Source: Corynebacterium tuberculostearicum
GTDB lineage: Bacteria > Actinomycetota > Actinomycetes > Mycobacteriales > Mycobacteriaceae
Direction: 5' to 3'
Assembly (NCBI RefSeq): GCF_030503735.1
Contig: NZ_CP073096.1
Coordinates: 992,001 to 1,056,000, forward strand
DNA length: 64,000 nucleotides
Below are positions 63,038 to 64,000 of the stretch, one piece after another. A program made the translations under genes and the position numbers. Position 1 is the first letter of the stretch. Each line of letters opens with the position of its first letter. A model generated the notes under the pieces. That model worked only from the letters and a program-made list of their open reading frames with translations, did no database searches and was not told the origin of the DNA.

Positions 63038-64000
63038 ATGACCGAAGATATTAAGCTCACCTCTTTTGCCGCCGGCGGCGGCTGCGCTTGTAAGATCCCC
63101 GCTGGCCAGCTCGAATCCGCCGTCGAGGGCCTCATTGGCAAGGCCGACCCCAACGTGCTGGTTGGCTTGGACGATGGCGACGATGCCGCGGCCGTCAAGA
63201 TCCAAGATGGTCTGGCGGTTATCTCCACCGCTGACTTTTTTACTCCTATGCTCAATGATCCCTACGACTGGGGACGCGTGGCCGCGGCCAATGCACTCTC
63301 TGATGTCTACGCCATGGGCGGTACCCCGGTTACCGCCATCAACCTCGTGGGCTGGCCCAATGAAAAGCTTGGCCTGGATGTCCTGCGCGAGGTCTTGCGC
63401 GGCGGCATGGACATAGCCACCGAAGCCGGCATCTCCATTACCGGTGGCCATTCCATCACCGCCCCTGAGCCGCTCTACGGTATGGCCGCCACCGGTATCG
63501 TCGCCCCCGATAAGCTCATGCGAAACGACGCCGCTAAGGCTGGTCTTCCTATCACGCTGACCAAGCCCATCGGCGTAGGCATCCTCAATAACAAGCACAA
63601 GGCCACCGGCGAGGTATCCCAGGCCGCGGTAGATTCCATGACCGCCTTGAACCGCGAGGCCGCCCACGCCGCGGTGGAGGCGGGCGTACGCGCGGCCACC
63701 GATGTCACCGGCTTCGGGCTGCTCGGCCACTTGTACAAGATGTGCCGCGCCTCCGGCATCGCCGCCGAGCTCGATTTCTCCGCCGTGCCCACCATCGAGA
63801 GCGCAAAGGAAGCACTGGCAGAGGGCTTCATCCCCGGCGGTTCCCGCCGCAACCTGGACTGGGTGCGCCCACATCTCGATTCCTCTTTGAGCGAGGAAGA
63901 GCTAGTGCTGCTTGCCGACGCCCAAACTTCCGGCGGTCTCCTCCTCATCGGCGAGGTCCCCGGCTACCCAGTTATCGGTTACACCACCGAGCGCACCAGC
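63038..64000 (+). CDS. selD: Selenide, water dikinase (runs off right edge)
   Basis: Makes selenophosphate from selenide and ATP, the selenium donor for SelA. 321 codons are present with no stop before the window ends; homologues are ~330-345 aa, so little is missing. The catalytic glycine-rich loop reads AAGGGCACKIPAG with Cys (not selenocysteine) and the essential Lys. Further landmarks: VGLDDGDDAAAV, the metal site STADFFTPMLNDPYDWGRVA, GGHSITAPEPLYG and ADAQTSGGLLL. It is divergent from the tRNA-Sec/selA/selB unit, and together they supply the complete selenocysteine-insertion set. Confidence 0.93.
   Translation, partial: MTEDIKLTSFAAGGGCACKIPAGQLESAVEGLIGKADPNVLVGLDDGDDAAAVKIQDGLAVISTADFFTPMLNDPYDWGRVAAANALSDVYAMGGTPVTAINLVGWPNEKLGLDVLREVLRGGMDIATEAGISITGGHSITAPEPLYGMAATGIVAPDKLMRNDAAKAGLPITLTKPIGVGILNNKHKATGEVSQAAVDSMTALNREAAHAAVEAGVRAATDVTGFGLLGHLYKMCRASGIAAELDFSAVPTIESAKEALAEGFIPGGSRRNLDWVRPHLDSSLSEEELVLLADAQTSGGLLLIGEVPGYPVIGYTTERTS

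Overview
This window looks like a chromosomal segment of a Corynebacterium of roughly 60% GC. The genus-level evidence is a 1245-codon OdhA that fuses an E2-type acyltransferase domain to the 2-oxoglutarate dehydrogenase E1, plus gene orders typical of Corynebacteriales: sigE / anti-sigma / tatB / mrp / odhA, glgC-glgA facing dapE-LOG-folP2-gpgS-DUF3117, and fdxC-dapC near mshB-lpqW-typA. I cannot name the species. There is no rRNA, prophage, CRISPR array or intact insertion sequence.

Layout. 1-300: start of a DEAD-box helicase gene running off the left edge. 0.4-11 kb: a dispersed histidine-utilisation (hut) locus: hutU-hutI, hutH plus a flavin-reductase-like gene, an IclR regulator, hutG, and a YjiH-type membrane protein that shares a 21-bp upstream motif with hutH. 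11.2-14.5 kb: an AT-richer two-gene module, a Nudix hydrolase coupled to a 960-aa phospholipase-D-nuclease/SF2-helicase/DUF3427 protein. This is the best candidate here for a defence or genome-maintenance system. 14.6-20.1 kb: transporters, unknown proteins and a carboxylesterase. 20.2-29.8 kb: odhA, lipoprotein, mrp, tatB, the ECF sigma factor/anti-sigma pair and a methyltransferase. 29.8-38.7 kb: glycogen genes glgC/glgA, a GH32-like gene, and a seven-gene leftward operon (dapE to an RlmA-like methyltransferase). 38.8-42.6 kb: dapD between two paralogous amino-acid permeases. 42.6-44.7 kb: a small accessory cassette (DUF559-type protein, XRE regulator, membrane protein) bracketed by copies of an intergenic palindromic repeat. 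44.7-53.1 kb: GtrA, pseudouridine synthase, dapC, fdxC, mshB, lpqW, GPP34 and typA. 53.4-58.4 kb: a secreted-protein/DUF402/DUF808 operon, a ZIP transporter behind a Zur-like box, and a BCCT transporter with an odd start. 58.6-64 kb: an unknown protein followed by the selenocysteine machinery (selB, selA, tRNA-Sec, selD).

How it fits together. Lysine/meso-diaminopimelate biosynthesis is represented three times (dapC, dapD, dapE). Glycogen and glucosylglycerate synthesis (glgC, glgA, gpgS) share a neighbourhood. The hut genes degrade histidine to glutamate and formamide under a probable IclR-type regulator. All four factors for selenocysteine insertion are present, but no selenoprotein gene is visible in the window.

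The most useful new observations are a dispersed palindromic repeat with core CCCTTCGCGCTCAC / GTGAGCGCGAAGGG found only between genes, the shared hutH/YjiH upstream motif, the Nudix-helicase module, the apparent AUC start of the BCCT transporter, and several enzymes with changed active-site or metal-binding residues (GH32-like, RlmA-like, FolP2).
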